From Cephalotrichum gorgonifer (taxonomy: Eukaryota > Ascomycota > Sordariomycetes > Microascales > Microascaceae), in NCBI GenBank assembly GCA_900312665.1, contig ONZQ02000016.1:657361-721360 (forward strand): DNA of 64,000 nucleotides, given 5' to 3'. Positions 1-13,157 of the stretch are shown here, in pieces (position 1 is the stretch's first letter; each line of letters begins with the position of its first letter). The translations under genes were made by a program, and so were the position numbers. Under the pieces are notes generated by a model that searched no databases, was not told the origin of the DNA, and worked only from the letters and a program-made list of their open reading frames with translations.

Positions 1-3000
1 TTTGACACAGCTCCAGGGCCGCCGGCCCTTGACACCCAACAAGGGAGAGTGCGCACGTCCAAACTCTGTGACCGGGTTGAGGAAACACCGCTCAGCGCAA
101 GGACAGCCAAGACTCTCTGCTCCGTAACACCTTAATTCCGACTAATAGGAGATCGACGAGAACAGGAACACTGGGAAGGGGACCGAGAAAACAGAAACAT
201 GAGAAGCGAGGTGAGTTTTAACTGCTTAAAAAAAGACGCGGGGTGCGGCCACTGGATGGGCGACATGGTCGAACCAAACCGTAGACATGTAGTGTGGGTG
301 TCAGAGAGATGAGATGCTTGTATCCTTCGAGGGACCACGCAGACCGCGTCTCCCAGGAGAGCCAAGGTTGGAATTTGTTCAGATTCGCTTCAACCACGGT
401 GCCCAGCACCGTGCAGAGCACGACGAGATCGAACATCGGCATTGGAAAAAAGGATGCATGTGCTAGACTTACCTTATGTTAAGGATATGAATCCAAGTAT
501 TGAAGGTACGAAGCTATTGTCGGTTGTGTAAGGAAGACACCGACAGCCGGGGTGGGCCTAGGAGCGGGTAAACTTTGGAAGATCAAGGTGCCTGAACGCG
601 ACAAACCAAACTGATCTCCGAACCCAAGCTTCTTTCGTCTCCGCTCCAGAGATGTGAGCGAACATGACACAGAAAAGACTGGTTGTCTGTGCGCGGTTTT
701 GCGTTGCGGGAGGAGGGGAGTTCTATCTTTGACAGGGGTTGACAAGATAACCCGGCTGACACAGGATCTTGAAGACTCGTTCCCAGGAAATAGACGAGGT
801 TTCAACGGCCGAAAGCATCTAAAAACCTCCGGTCTGGAGTAGCACACTAGTGTAGATATGTCGAAGAGCGTGGCGGTTTGGTCGTATTTGCGGTGGTGGG
901 GAAATGAACACTAGCGATGCTGCTTCTAGCCGACGATAGGATCGGCTCTCGCAGGCGTCGTTTCAAGTGAGTGGACTACACTGTTTAGACCACCTAACTA
1001 GCTCCCTTCGTGATTCGTGGCTGTGCTGGGAGGGAGATATGAATAGCAGCACAGCAAACTAGTGGCCCCGTTGCCATCGTGGGATCTAACTTACCTAGGC
1101 AGGCGGGCTTTATTCGGGTGAGTACTCCAGGCAGTTTAGGTGAGCGCAACGGAGTACATGTAATGGCGGGGTATTAATGGCGGGATGCGATTGGATGGCC
1201 CCAAATGGTCTCGACGTTTCAGCCATCGAGGCCACGAGGATGAAGGGTGTTAAGTATGAAGATATCCATGCAACTGACTGGTGCGTTGTTTGGGGTCTGA
1301 AGCCGCATGCAAGGATGCGCGGTAGTAGCCGACGACTGGCTAGATTTCGCGGACAAAGATTGAGGTTTGGCACCCGAATTATGATCCACAAGCGACGTCC
1401 TTCAAGCCTCGCACCTGCCATTTGCGGCTCGACAACTTGATATCGTGGGAAGGAGCGATGCAGGTCTAGCTAGAGTCTATTACTGTAAAAGCACAAGTAG
1501 TGTACAAGGCCGGGAAGGTGCCCCCCTGCATCCATATCCATGATTAAGGCCACTGCTATTATCAGTCCGAAGTACCCTCCGGCCTTCGGAACACACAGGT
1601 AGTACACCCCTTGGAGGGTTTGTGCGGATGTAACCCCTGGTACGCGCTGAACTATGCTATGGACGGGGTGGGGGTTACTATGTACTTACTGGTTGTAGTC
1701 TATCCCGCGCTGTCACTGTCTCGTGAGTTGAGTTGATGCAGGCAGGTGCAACTACCGACTTGCAGGCAGAACGATGGGAATGCACTTATGAGTGGAAAGA
1801 ATCCCAATACGGATAGGTAGGTAGGCTGTGCTTCTCTGACTGAGACAGCGCAGAAACTCCACGCAGGCTTGGACCCGGAGCCAGTTTCATCCCATTTCTC
1901 CTGTTAGCTATTATACATGCACCTCGTATTACACCCTGCTCGGACTCGCAACGGCGTAGCATTCTAACCTTTTGGTCCGATGCACCGTCGGTGATACCAG
2001 CACCGCCTGTCGAGAGACCTCTCCATAGGCCGGTGGGCCGGGCCATTTTCCAAAAGTTGAAGCCACTCCGTATACCACCAACCGGTCGTGGCTGTTCCGC
2101 TCTCCGGAACCGACCCCCTGTTTGACGCCCTTGTTCCCTTCAGATATGCACTATTCTCTCCATTAATAGTGACAACAGTCCGGTTCGGTAGCTAGCCCCG
2201 GTTGGGGGGGGATACAAGCCAAGATCGCGTCGTTTCGGCCATCCTTTCCTGTCGATGATAGCGATGTTAGGTCGCCTCATGTCTGGGCCCGCTTGTCGAG
2301 CTTCGTACTGTGGCCCTCGGTCCGATACCCAGCCCAAAACCGACTCGTTCTTAGTTACCACAGCCCCATCCGTGCCCGCAACCATCGTTCTTCGGCCGAG
2401 TGTCGATCCACGAAGCACCACTGTCAAGCTATCAGTTCAACCCCAAACAGTCGGATGGGGTGTGGTCTTGGTGGCCAATCGTATACCTTGCGACGCATTC
2501 TGTGGGACGACCGGGCGCTATTTATTGGTAAGGTCTTTGAAAAAGGTAGGTGTCGTGGCATTGAGCTAAGTGACCCCGTCAACCTATCGAGAGTCGCCCA
2601 CGTCATCTAGCTCTTACCATCCATCGCCAAAACTTGCTCTCTAGATTCAACCGCCTTACCTCGCACAATATTCCAAGACTAAACCGCTCCGCCCGCGACA
2701 CAGAATTCCATCTCGGATTGCTGTTCGCGTACCGAACTTCGACACGGAAGATCTTACTGGACCTGCATCTCTTTGCACATGAACTCCCCTCACCCGCGGA
2801 GCAGACGTTGTAGATCGTGCCATTTATCCGGTATGATGTTGACCGTAATAGAACCCGGACCTTCTAGCACCTGCAACCATGGCTCAGTTGCTCTCGGTCT
2901 TTCCCGGTCTGCAATCTCGGTCTACCAATTCTTCTAGAATCTTGGTCTGTCCCATCCGGCCCTAGTATCTCGGGACAGGAGCCCGTAATGTCACTGAGCG

Positions 3001-5523
3001 CTCGGCTTCCCCGGTGAGGTCGTCCGTACCAGCACATCTTCTCCGAAGGATCGGGTATGCCCAGTGGCCTGAGCGTCCTCTGAAGCTAAACGAAGTTTGA
3101 GAGGACTTATAATAATAATACAATCTCTACAGATCGAACCGGTAGGGTTGGCGAGGCCGAGAACTAAAAACTGACATTTCGATGTGACCATTGTAACGAA
3201 GGCGACCCCACAATCGTGCATAGCACAGGTTCTGGTTTCACCCTCTGCCGTTCGTGAGGATGCGACCAAAGACTCGATTCCTTGTCTTCCACCCCGGGAT
3301 ATCTTCACTTTATCGGACTCGGCTGACTCCGACTCTCTAATCCCCTACAGGCTACAGGCCGCAGCAGTCCGCCAAGTACGGAATCGGACGACTGGGGCCG
3401 CAGACTCTTCTGGGCCAGCCATAATTTTGAAATTATACGCGCTAGTCAGCTTACACACCCCTGGTACGATACGATGTTGGTAGGGGACCTCCACTGGTAC
3501 GCGCAATCCTCCGGGGCTTAGGGAATCCACTGGCTGGGATATGCTGGCCATAGCAGGATTTTAGAGAGACGGTGGCTTGAGGTATTCCGAGCCAGGAGCT
3601 GACGTGTATACGATTAGTGATGCCCTACTTGCAGATGCACCTCCACTCTTAGAACTCTTGAGTATTCCTCCACCGCGGGTCCGGAGGCTGTGGGAGGGAA
3701 AGGGTACTCGTTCGTAGATGGCTCTTCTAGCAAATACGAGGCGTCTCCTGCTGCCGCCCTGATGGTCTCCATCTTGTCGAAATGTCTTTCTCCGCTCTCC
3801 AGTCCCCCCAATCTTTCTAAGTCTCTCTTGTATTGTGTTGCTTGGTAGTATCGTAGAAGAATGTTTTGTGTGTCTATATATGCGGGCTGTCTGTCTTGTT
3901 CATGTGTGAGACTCGGCTGTCTGCCCAAGCACTCGTCCAAGACATGATTCACCATGCCGCCATCCTTTCTCCTCCGAGACACCACATGGTCTTAGGCGCG
4001 ACACAAGAACATGTGACGGTACGTCTCTATCCAACCGACCTTAGCGTATATCTTTGATACCAGTTCAACATATGTAGATAATCCCTGTTTGTTCGCATAG
4101 AAATACTGGGGAAGGGTTTATCTCCCCGGATTGAAGTGAACCGGATACTAGAGTGCTCCCTCCCCCCCTCCCCTGCTTTGGTTCATGCGCAGATGAGGCG
4201 GATGCTTTCTCGTCCTATTCACTGGATGCCATTGGGCCATCCTATCACTTTCCCGTTGTCCTACCGCAGATCCATCCCGCCTTATAGTTGTTCCCTGTTA
4301 GCCAGCTTTCAGAGGACCCGTGGTGGGCACCGCAGTATGGACTAGGACACATTTTAAGGCTGCTCTCTTCTTCTCGACACGACAGGAAGAGAAGCGGAAC
4401 CTGTACGTGAGAGCTTGTGGAATATAGCACACACTGATGAAGAACTCTAGACAGACGCCCCTTTCTTACCGACCACGGCCCTTTACCGGCAAGGCAATAG
4501 GTCAGTGGAAGAGCAAAACCGGGCATACACTTCCCTGATGGAACCCCGAGAGGAGGTGTCGTGGAGCCGGCCAGCATTGGTTGGCCACCTAGACATGGAG
4601 GGTACGTCGGTGTTCGGTCTTTGCATCTCGGGCCTTCACCGACACTTCGAGAGGCCGCGAGGTGGAGTCGAGGCCGAACTAGGGTAATGCATCCCCCTCT
4701 CGGCCCACCAATCGGAGAAAGATGAATGGGAGACGGAGGGAGGGAGGGAGGCAGCATCTCGATGGAATGCGTCAAACTCTTCTCCCATATGTCACACTGT
4801 TCGTCCGTTTCCCCCCTTCGTCCGACTCCGCACCGCTAGAGTTCAGATGGCGAGGCTCTGTACCGGGTGTAGCGCCCTTCACACGCGATCGATGTTGCTG
4901 CGTTTATCGCTATAGAAACCCCCCCCCCCCTTTTCCCCTCCTGGGGCGGGGGACGCACGACGCATGTACACTCCATGCATGATCCCAAGCCTCTCTCCAT
5001 CTCCTGATTTCAGGGCCGCATACATGTACTTGTATTGTATCCCTGGCCTGCTCGGGCGACTTTGATCCCCACTTGACTGTCCGATCCATCATGACGATGG
5101 TATAAGAGGGTATAAGGCATAAGGGAGCCATAGCCCTATCGAAGTTTATTGCCATAGAGTTTAGAGGAGTAACCCAGTCTCTTTGAACCCCCCCGGTCCT
5201 TTCTCCGTTTTTCTCCCGTCGGTCCCTTACGACCCCTCGTTAGGTACGGCGCGGTTGCCTCGGGAGGTCGACTCCTCCGACCACACTTGTTCTTCTGTTT
5301 TCACGTATCACTTTTATTTTTTTCCTTTTGTTCGAGGATGTCGACTCCCGGGTAACACGACCAGCCACGCACAGCACAGAAACCGGGAAGAGAGAGGGCT
5401 CCCTGGCGGGAAAGGGAAGGTACAGGATGTCGTGAAACAAGGCGCCGGTGGAGGGAAGTGACGACCTCTAACGAAGAAAGAAAGAAAGAATAAGTGGAGA
5501 AGAATAGTTGGAGGTGGTGATTT
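1..5523. other. Gene-poor left flank, no supported gene
   Basis: No reading frame here has fungal codon bias, a recognisable domain or splice-consistent extension; all open frames are short (at most 176 codons) and overlap each other on both strands. The sequence looks less GC-rich than the genes to the right and lacks the C-ending codon rhythm seen there. I see no terminal repeats, integrase or reverse-transcriptase motifs. It could be a long intergenic region or strongly decayed repeat DNA; the sequence alone does not decide. Confidence 0.6.
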
Positions 5524-5866
5524 NNNNNNNNNNNNNNNNNNNNNNNNNNNNNNNNNNNNNNNNNNNNNNNNNNNNNNNNNNNNNNNNNNNNNNNNNNNNN
5601 NNNNNNNNNNNNNNNNNNNNNNNNNNNNNNNNNNNNNNNNNNNNNNNNNNNNNNNNNNNNNNNNNNNNNNNNNNNNNNNNNNNNNNNNNNNNNNNNNNNN
5701 NNNNNNNNNNNNNNNNNNNNNNNNNNNNNNNNNNNNNNNNNNNNNNNNNNNNNNNNNNNNNNNNNNNNNNNNNNNNNNNNNNNNNNNNNNNNNNNNNNNN
5801 NNNNNNNNNNNNNNNNNNNNNNNNNNNNNNNNNNNNNNNNNNNNNNNNNNNNNNNNNNNNNNNNNN
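5524..5866. other. Assembly gap (343 N)
   Basis: A run of 343 undetermined bases. It is flanked on the left by a purine-rich stretch with AAAG repeats (about 5474-5490) and lies in gene-poor DNA, so a simple repeat may have caused the break. No gene can be traced across it. Confidence 0.99.
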
Positions 5867-7812
5867 GGGGTGCAAAGAAGACAAATCTCCGATGTCTTTT
5901 CCTCCTCTGTCCCTTCGGGTTTTTCTAGGGTGGCGTTTTCACTTTCTTGAGATGGTACGGACAGCCTGCTTTTTATGATTGGATGGCGCTTTTTTCTTCT
6001 TTCCTTCCTTTCTTCCCGATGCTTTCCCTCTATAGGGTGTGCTGATTTAAGGAAAGGAGAGGGCGAGTGAGGATGTGTTAGAGGTTGGGCCCGGGGGAGG
6101 GGGGTGAAGAGAGGGGTGTATCTGGAGGATGTCGTCCCCTGGTGTCGGTGCCTGACGCCGCCACGTCAGCTGAAGTGCTTTTCGTTTTCGTGGACCTGTA
6201 GGTCCTTCCCCGAGATCCAATCCGTCCCCATCTCTCGCTTTGTGCTTCTCTCCGGGAAGGCTTGGATTCCAGGAAGTGTTCGAGGAGAGTATAGTTAGGC
6301 TGGCGAAAGGGCAACTCTTCTGATAGCGAATAGGGGCAGGGGAGTGAGCGTGGACGAGAGCAGAATATCATCTGCGTCCGGACTCTCATTACCACCCCGA
6401 GAGGCAGGGATAGAAGCGCCTTGTGGACGTACGCTCCTTGCATGATTCCCTGCAACTTCCCCTCCTCCTCGCCTCGACCCATCACGCCTACCCATCACCC
6501 CCCCCCACCCTTCCCCGGTCGGGGAATTTACGTCTGTGTGTGACGGGGCCTTACGTGGAGCGCGCTAGCGCGTCAAATTCGTTTTCTAGTGCTCCTTTTC
6601 ATTTATGAGATCGGGATATTCAGGATTCAGATGGTGTGCAGGTGTGCGGATGTCCGGGGCCGAGGGGCGAAGGATGGTTTCCAAGATGGGGGGTAGACCG
6701 GTGATGTGATAGGTAGACTGGTGATATGATATCTTGCTTCTGCAGTTTTGGATATGCTGGTCGGGGTGGTATTTTCTCCTTCTGAGCTGATCTCGCCCGC
6801 CTTGATGGGTGAGTGGACCTTCGCATCCTCCACTCAGGGCCACCTGGTTGGGCTTTCGGTTTGGGGGGGGAGGGTGTTTCTGGAACTTTGTCAGAGTCGA
6901 TTCGGGGAGCAAGTAGAGCGTCAATCTAGAGTACACCCGGGGTGAGTGGTTGATGCCCGGACCTGCTCGCCGCGAAGCTACCAACCAGCCCCAGACGGAC
7001 TTTGACTCCTCTTCCAGCGTTTGAGTTGAGTAGCCCCCGTCGTCTATCAAGACGTGTGCCCGCAAAACCCCATCGGGAAAAAAATCTAGGGACGCCACGG
7101 GTTGGAGCTGACGTGGTTAATTGTACAGCATGTATTTAACTCCTCCCCCCCTCCCCCTCTTCCCCGAAGCATGTTCGTGGGAAACTAAGCACCGGACATC
7201 AGATGCATTTTGCGCCGCCAGCCCCCCCACACCCTTTCCCCCGCCACAACCCACGAAACACCTTCCCACAGACGCATCAGGCAGAATCGGGGAAAGTCGA
7301 GGCGAAGGTGAGGCGGGGGCGGGAAAAGACGAGGCGGGGCGGGGCGGGATCCTTGAAGACTTTCATTTGGGGTTGGGGGGGGGGGGTGCCATAAAGACCG
7401 CCTCGTTTCCTGCCATCTATGGGTAGGATATAATGGAGTTGGAGCTTTGGAGTGAAGGAGGGTATACAATGGAGAGGGGAATCTGGATAGTGGACGAGAA
7501 ATGAGAGACGAGAAACAATAGGCACGGGAGTGAGTAGTAAGTTGAGTGAAGGGCAAGGAGCATGGGTCGGTCATAGCACACCGCCTATCACGCTGTCGAT
7601 ACCCTACCGCCTCGTCGATCCGAGGCACGGTTGCCGCGCCGTCACTAAGTGAGGCGAGAGCAGGGGTAGAGCAGGGATAGGCGGTTGAAGGCCAAAGGGG
7701 AGAAGGGGTTGTTCTGTGGCTCAAGTAATTGTAGGTCGCCGAAACGTTGCTTTTCTTTTGGTCTATTGGGATCAGGGGCTTTCTTTCGTTTCCTTTTTTC
7801 CCCTTTACTTTT
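5867..7812. other. Gene-free stretch downstream of SFM1
   Basis: G-rich and C-rich tracts (for example the G run around 7370-7387) and short overlapping frames without domain or codon signal. It holds the 3' flank of the minus-strand SFM1 gene, whose stop codon is at 7813-7815. The longest frames (minus 7826-7185 and 7098-6586) read as low-complexity proline, serine and arginine stretches and are not credible proteins. Confidence 0.6.
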
Positions 7813-8861
7813 CTAAAACAAGTCATCGATGGCCTTGTCGGCGTCCTTCCGGATCAACTCCACCATCCCCTAGGCGGAAAAAAAGGGTCAGGGCGAAAAA
7901 GGTGGGAGGAGGGATCGACAGCTTGGGGATGAGGGTTGAGGGGGGACTGCAAAACTTACCTCGGGCATGATGGGCTTCCCATCTTCTCCCTTGACGTATC
8001 TGAAGGGCATTTCTGTGCTCTCCCTCTCGTTGAACTTGAGCTCGGGGAAGTCGTCGTAGGGGATGCTATCGAGGGGGACTGGAGGGACGGAGATGTAAGT
8101 CCGCGCGCATGCAAAGGAAAAAAAAAGGAGTACGGGGGCAAGAGCTGAAGTGGAAGGGGGGTTAGAGGGTAGGAGAGGGCCTACCCTTGTCTTGGACAAC
8201 GATTCTGGTTACGCGGACGGCCGTGTCGGTCGTCATCTGCTTGGAACCCAGCCTGCGGCCTTGGAAGCCCTTCGCGCGGAGCTCGGAAGTGCGATCTATA
8301 CTAGGATGAGCTACTGAACACGACAACACCGAGGTATCCATTTCCGAGTGTAGGACCTAGGGGGAAAACGTACCTCTCGGTGGGTCATCTCCTGCGTCGC
8401 TGTTAGCCCACGGTTATAGAATAATCTCTCTCGGGCCCAATCCTCGAGGAGAGTGCACACAGACGTAACAGAGTGGAACAAAAGCAGAGGGGACGAAACG
8501 AGCTCGATTACGCACCTAGGATACCCCCGAACAAAAACACATCGAAGCAGTCCCCATCCTCCGGGCTCAGATCCTGGGCTGCCGCCGGGTCAAGGAGGCA
8601 GACGCGGTCCTTGGTCGCGGCATAGAGCTCCTCCACGCCCCTCGTCTCACTCTTGAAGGCAGGCAGGGAGGAGAGCGTTGCGGGGAGGTCGAGAGAAGGG
8701 GGCAACGAAGAGAGCAGGAATGTGTTGCCCGACATGTGGGAGTCTTTCGCTATGGTGACGTACTCGAGCTCGGACCAGGGGCCTAGCTCGTCGTCTAGGT
8801 GCTCGACGATGTAGGTCGCCGGTTTCTTGGGGATTGACCCCGCGGTTGAGTCTTGGGCCAT
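7813..8861 (-). CDS. SFM1: Sfm1-type SPOUT protein-arginine methyltransferase
   Basis: Predicted 216-residue protein, close to the ~213 residues of yeast Sfm1. Sfm1 is a SPOUT-fold methyltransferase that monomethylates an arginine of ribosomal protein Rps3 in the cytosol. Five exons fit the frame: 8861-8516, 8391-8374, 8295-8185, 8078-7960 and 7869-7813. Family signatures are the N-terminal YIVEHLDDELGPWSELEY (about residues 17-34), DPAAAQDLSPEDGD followed by FDVFLFGGILGDDPPR across the first intron, then GRRLGSKQMTTDTAVRVT, and PFRYVKGEDGKPIMPEGM at the last junction. The second exon is only 18 bases (encodes part of GDDPPR) and is easily missed by gene finders. The gene diverges from KEX1. 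The family assignment is firm; the substrate is inferred from yeast. Confidence 0.9.
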
Positions 8862-10166
8862 TTTTGCGTTGTCCGGCCTGAGTGGGAGGTGTACTTGGGT
8901 TTGCGGAGTGGGAACAAACTTGTATGGCTCCCGGAGGTACTGTATAGTGTGGTGTATCAGTCCCTGACCTCTGTGATGTCAATATTGGTGTGAGGGCGCC
9001 GGTGGTGTTGGGCTCTGTGATGATGAATCTCGAGTCCGAAGGTGGGATGAAGTGGGATGAGTGAGGTCGAGTGTGAAAATTCGGTTGATTATTTACACTG
9101 TGTGGCCCGGTGTCGTGGTCGGCGACGGCGCGGAAGCCCTTCGGCGTCGCAGCCCGGACGGACGACCTCTCTACTCGTACATTACAAGCACACTCCGTAC
9201 AGAGCCGCACACATAAGAGAGGTCCCAGAGCAGCCAAACAGTCATACTCCAAAGTTTACTAGAGTCCATCACAAAACCATCAAGCCAAGTGATATCATTG
9301 GACTGATCTGATCAACACAGAAACACCAAGTTTCGACCCTGAGCCGCCGATCCGCCCCTAGGACTCGTACGCCTCGTTTCATCACCGGTTCGTATCCCTA
9401 CTTGGAATATCACATACGGCGTAAGGACCAAACCACGTCTAAAACCGGAGCATTGAGGCAGTGCATTAGCAGGGGAGAAGCTTATTCAGGCGGCCTTCAT
9501 TCAAGCCTAGAACAGGAACGGTGGCGCGTAGTTAGACGGAACGGGTATTCGGACGGTGCCGATTACTAAGGCTGTCGTCGTCAGTCATCAGGTATACGAG
9601 TACTTGTCCGGAGTTCTGTCGTCTATTTTGGTATTACTTGTTCTATTAGCTGGCCGGTCCGTAGCCGTAGCTTGGTTCGGCAGACACATCAGGTACCGAG
9701 TACAAGCACTCCGTCCTTTGCGCTAAACCTCTAGCAGCCCCACCTGGGCCGCCTCATGCTCCAATTAGCCCGGAGTAATACACTGTACGGTACAAAACCG
9801 TACCACTCCGTAATAGCCTGGATACCTACTCCGTACCTGCCTATCCCTTGCACATCTCTCCCCGTCTCCCGAGGCCACCTTTCACTGCCGCGAACCACCG
9901 AATCTCGAAAACCACCGTTGGCTTTCGTGCACATTCGGTCTCTCGTCCAACTTCCTTCCCCCGCCGTACCTTGTCTTCGGCGAACTCGATACCTTGATTC
10001 GGAAGATTTCCTGTTTTAATCATATCCGGCGGACCTTTGCTTTTCTGCGTCCGCCCAATGCCCCCGGCGCAGTCGTCCACGCCGTCGACGTGCATCTGAC
10101 GAGGCCATCCCTCTTTTCTCTCCTTTCAGCGTATATAACTTGTTTTTCCAGCAGCCGGAACCGACC
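8862..10166. promoter_or_regulatory. Divergent SFM1/KEX1 intergenic region
   Basis: About 1.3 kb between two start codons, so it must carry both promoters. It contains several near-palindromic GTAC-type words (9780-9840) and a TATATAA at 10132-10138, only about 30 bases before the KEX1 start codon and followed by a pyrimidine tract. No other gene is seen; the open frame on the minus strand at 9252-8647 overlaps SFM1 exon 1 and lacks any domain. Confidence 0.5.
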
Positions 10167-12182
10167 ATGGTGTCCGTCTCGTCAGTGTCGCGCCTATTAG
10201 GCGCGGCCCTGGCCCTCCTGCCATCGCTGGCCCTCGCCCAGTCCGCCGCCGACTACTACGTCCATAGCCTGCCTGGCGCTCCTGCAGAGCCCCCCATCAA
10301 GATGCATGCCGGGTGAGTTTGTTCGCCCCCCTTTCTTCCCCCTTCCCCGTAACCCAGGCCCAGCAACCCTTGGGGGTCGTATTCGTAGCTGACCGGTCAG
10401 ACACATCGAAATCACCCCTGAAACCAACGGCAACCTCTTCTTCTGGCACTTCCAGAACCAGCACATCGCCAACAAGCAGCGCACCCTCGTCTGGCTAAAC
10501 GGCGGCCCCGGCTGCAGCTCCGAGGACGGCGCGTTGATGGAGGTCGGGCCCTACCGCATGAAGGACAACACCACCCTCGTGTACAACAACGGCTCGTGGA
10601 GCGAGTTCGCGAACCTGCTCTTCGTCGACAACCCCGTCGGTACCGGCTACAGTTACGTAAACACAAACAGCTATGTCACCGAGCTAGACCAGATGGCAGG
10701 CCAGTTCGTCATTTTCCTCGAGAAATACTTTGCCCTGTTCCCCGAATACGAACACGACGATGTGAGTGATATCCCCCCCGGAAGGAAGCCGGGTGACGGT
10801 TTGAACTTGGGAACTAACCGAATGCCCGTTTTCCTCAGCTCTACTTTGCCGGCGAATCCTACGCGGGCCAGCACATCCCATATATCGCCAAGGCCATCCT
10901 CGACCGGAACAAGAAGCCGGAGACGAAGACCAAATGGAACCTCGAGGGTCTCCTCATCGGAAACGGCTGGATATCGCCGCGGGAGCAGTACGAGGCCTAC
11001 CTGTCGTTCGCCTACAAGAAGGGGTTGATAAAGGAAGGAACGAACGAGGCGGCGCAGCTCCAGCAGCAGTGGCGCATCTGCGAGTCCAGAATGGCCACGG
11101 ACCCCGGCCGCGTCGACTATCACGATTGCGAGAAAGTCCTCAGCCAGATGCTCGCGTTCACCAGCAAAATCGGCGACTCAGGCAAGAGGATGTGCTACAA
11201 CATGTATGACGTCCGCCTCCGCGACACGCACCCGGACTGCGGCATGAACTGGCCGCCCGACCTCAAGCACGTCGAGCCGTACCTCCAGAGCCGCGCAGTC
11301 ACGGAGGCGCTCCACATCAACAAGAACAAGGTCACGGGGTGGCAGGAGTGCACGAGCAACGTCGGCAGCGCCATGCGCAACCTCAAGTCCCGGGCGGCGG
11401 TCTCGCTGCTCCCGGAGATCCTCCAGGAGGTGCCCGTCCTGCTCTTCTCGGGCGCCGAGGACTACATCTGCAACCACCTGGGCACCGAGGCCTTCCTGGG
11501 CAACCTCGAGTGGAACGGCGGCAAGGGGTTCGAGCTCACGCCGGGAACATGGGCGCCGCGGCGCGACTGGACGGTCGAGGGCCAGGCGGCGGGCTTCTGG
11601 CAGGAGGCGCGGAACCTGACGTACGTGCTGTTCAACGACGCGTCGCACATGGTGCCCTTCGACCACCCCCGCCGCTCGCGCGACATGCTCGACCGCTTCA
11701 TGAAGGTCGACATCAGCTCCGTCGGCGGGCTCCCCGTCGACAGCCGCATCGACGGCGAGAAGGGCCCCCAGACGTCCGTGACGGGCGGCGACCCGGAGAA
11801 GTCCACGTCGGATCAGGAGCACGAGAAGGAGGTCGAGGACGCGAGGTGGCACGCGTACCGCCGCTCGGGCGAGATCGTCCTCGCCATCGCCGTCGCCGCC
11901 TTCTGCGCCTGGGCCTACTTCGTCTGGCGGGACCGCAAGAAGAGGAGGGGGTACCGCGGGCTGGCGGAGCCGTCGGCGGAGTCGATATCCCTCAACGGTG
12001 GGGCGTTCAGGCGGAGGGACAGGGAGAGGGACGTCGAGGCCGCGGAGGTGAGCGAGCTGGAGGACCTGACGGTCGAGACGCCCGTCGAGGAGAAGAGGTA
12101 TAGCATCGGGGTGGATAGCGACGATGAGCAGGAGAGCGGGGTGGTGAGGGGGGGTGATGCAGTGGCCTCGTCGTCGAAGTAA
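10167..12182 (+). CDS. KEX1: Pheromone-processing carboxypeptidase Kex1
   Basis: Serine carboxypeptidase of peptidase family S10 that trims C-terminal Lys/Arg from secreted precursors after Kex2 cleavage in the trans-Golgi. Exons 10167-10312, 10401-10761 and 10839-12182 join in frame to 616 residues, the usual Kex1 length. Residues 1-24 form a signal peptide. LNGGPGCSSEDGAL is the S10 hallmark; the catalytic triad is visible as Ser176 in GESYAGQ, Asp377 in GAEDYICN and His439 in DASHMVPFDHP. A lumenal Asp/Glu/Lys-rich stretch precedes one transmembrane helix (about 514-532), followed by a charged cytosolic tail of about 84 residues, which separates Kex1 from vacuolar and secreted carboxypeptidases. 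Both introns have standard GTGAGT donors. It diverges from SFM1 and converges on the HECT ligase gene. Confidence 0.95.
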
Positions 12183-13157
12183 GAGACGGGGTACGGGGTA
12201 GATAGGGATTGAAACCGCCCCCCCTTTTTTCTGTTCTTGTTTTGAATGTTACAAGAACTGTCTCGAGATTTGAGATTTTCAAGACTTGGGTATTGGTGTT
12301 CTAGGCGTCTGGGTCTGTCATTTAGAGGTATACGCAAATGGAAGCGTGATATCAAGAGTACGTTTAATCTGTCTTGTGTGCGTTAACTTAAGCGAGTGTA
12401 AGTGTAAGGGGAGAAAAAGGGGGGTGGTGGGGATGGGCGAGTTCCACTTCTGTCTGATCCCATCCCGTTCCCACTTCGCACCGAGCATCAATACTAGTAA
12501 CATCACAATAAGACTTCACACGAGTATGGAGACAGCGTGCACAACCAAACATCCTTTTGGTCGTCCCGTAACTTAGTAGTAGTAGTGGTGGTGTTAACAG
12601 CGGTAGCAGCAGCATCAAGAGAGCCAGCATCAAAACACCATCAATTAAACAAATCCATAAGCGACACGCACAGCTATAAAACATAACGTAGCCTCCCCGC
12701 CCCAAATCAAGCCTAGACCGAAGCCAGAAAGCCAACAGACAGAAAAGAGATACTCAAAGAAACAGAACAAGAGACTGAGCAAAGAAAAACTCATCGAGAC
12801 CAAGAGAGAGACCAGAGAGAGAGAGGATGAAAGAAGATGAAAAAAAAAAACGTTACACCGTTGTCTTCCATAAAAAAAGTTTGGAAGAGAGAGAGAAAAA
12901 AAAGGACAGCTTTCCACCCGCAATCTATTATGAATCATAACATATCCATATCCATATTCCATATCATCCCTTCATCCCCCTCGTCCTCGCCCTTCACTCC
13001 CCTCTGCTTCCTCCTACGCTTCCGCTCACTCTTGCACCCATCATCTGAGAACCCCTAATCAATCCTCCGCGTGAAAAGGTTTCCGGCTACGAGAAATACA
13101 TAGTGGAAGAAACAATAAAAAAAAGAGACCTGATTTCCATTCCTCCCACACCCCCAA
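12183..13157. other. Convergent intergenic region KEX1/RSP5
   Basis: Both flanking genes end into this ~1 kb. It holds their 3' untranslated regions, with A-rich tracts (12839-12904) and short GTA/GTG triplet repeats near 12575-12595. No gene is seen. Confidence 0.55.

Noticed and set aside
6586..7098. 170-codon minus-strand frame as a hypothetical gene
   Set aside because: No codon bias, no domain, and overlapping alternatives in other frames of similar length.
11339..12103. 254-codon Arg/Gly-rich frame within KEX1
   Set aside because: Same strand, shifted frame of a high-GC exon whose true frame carries the Asp and His catalytic residues.
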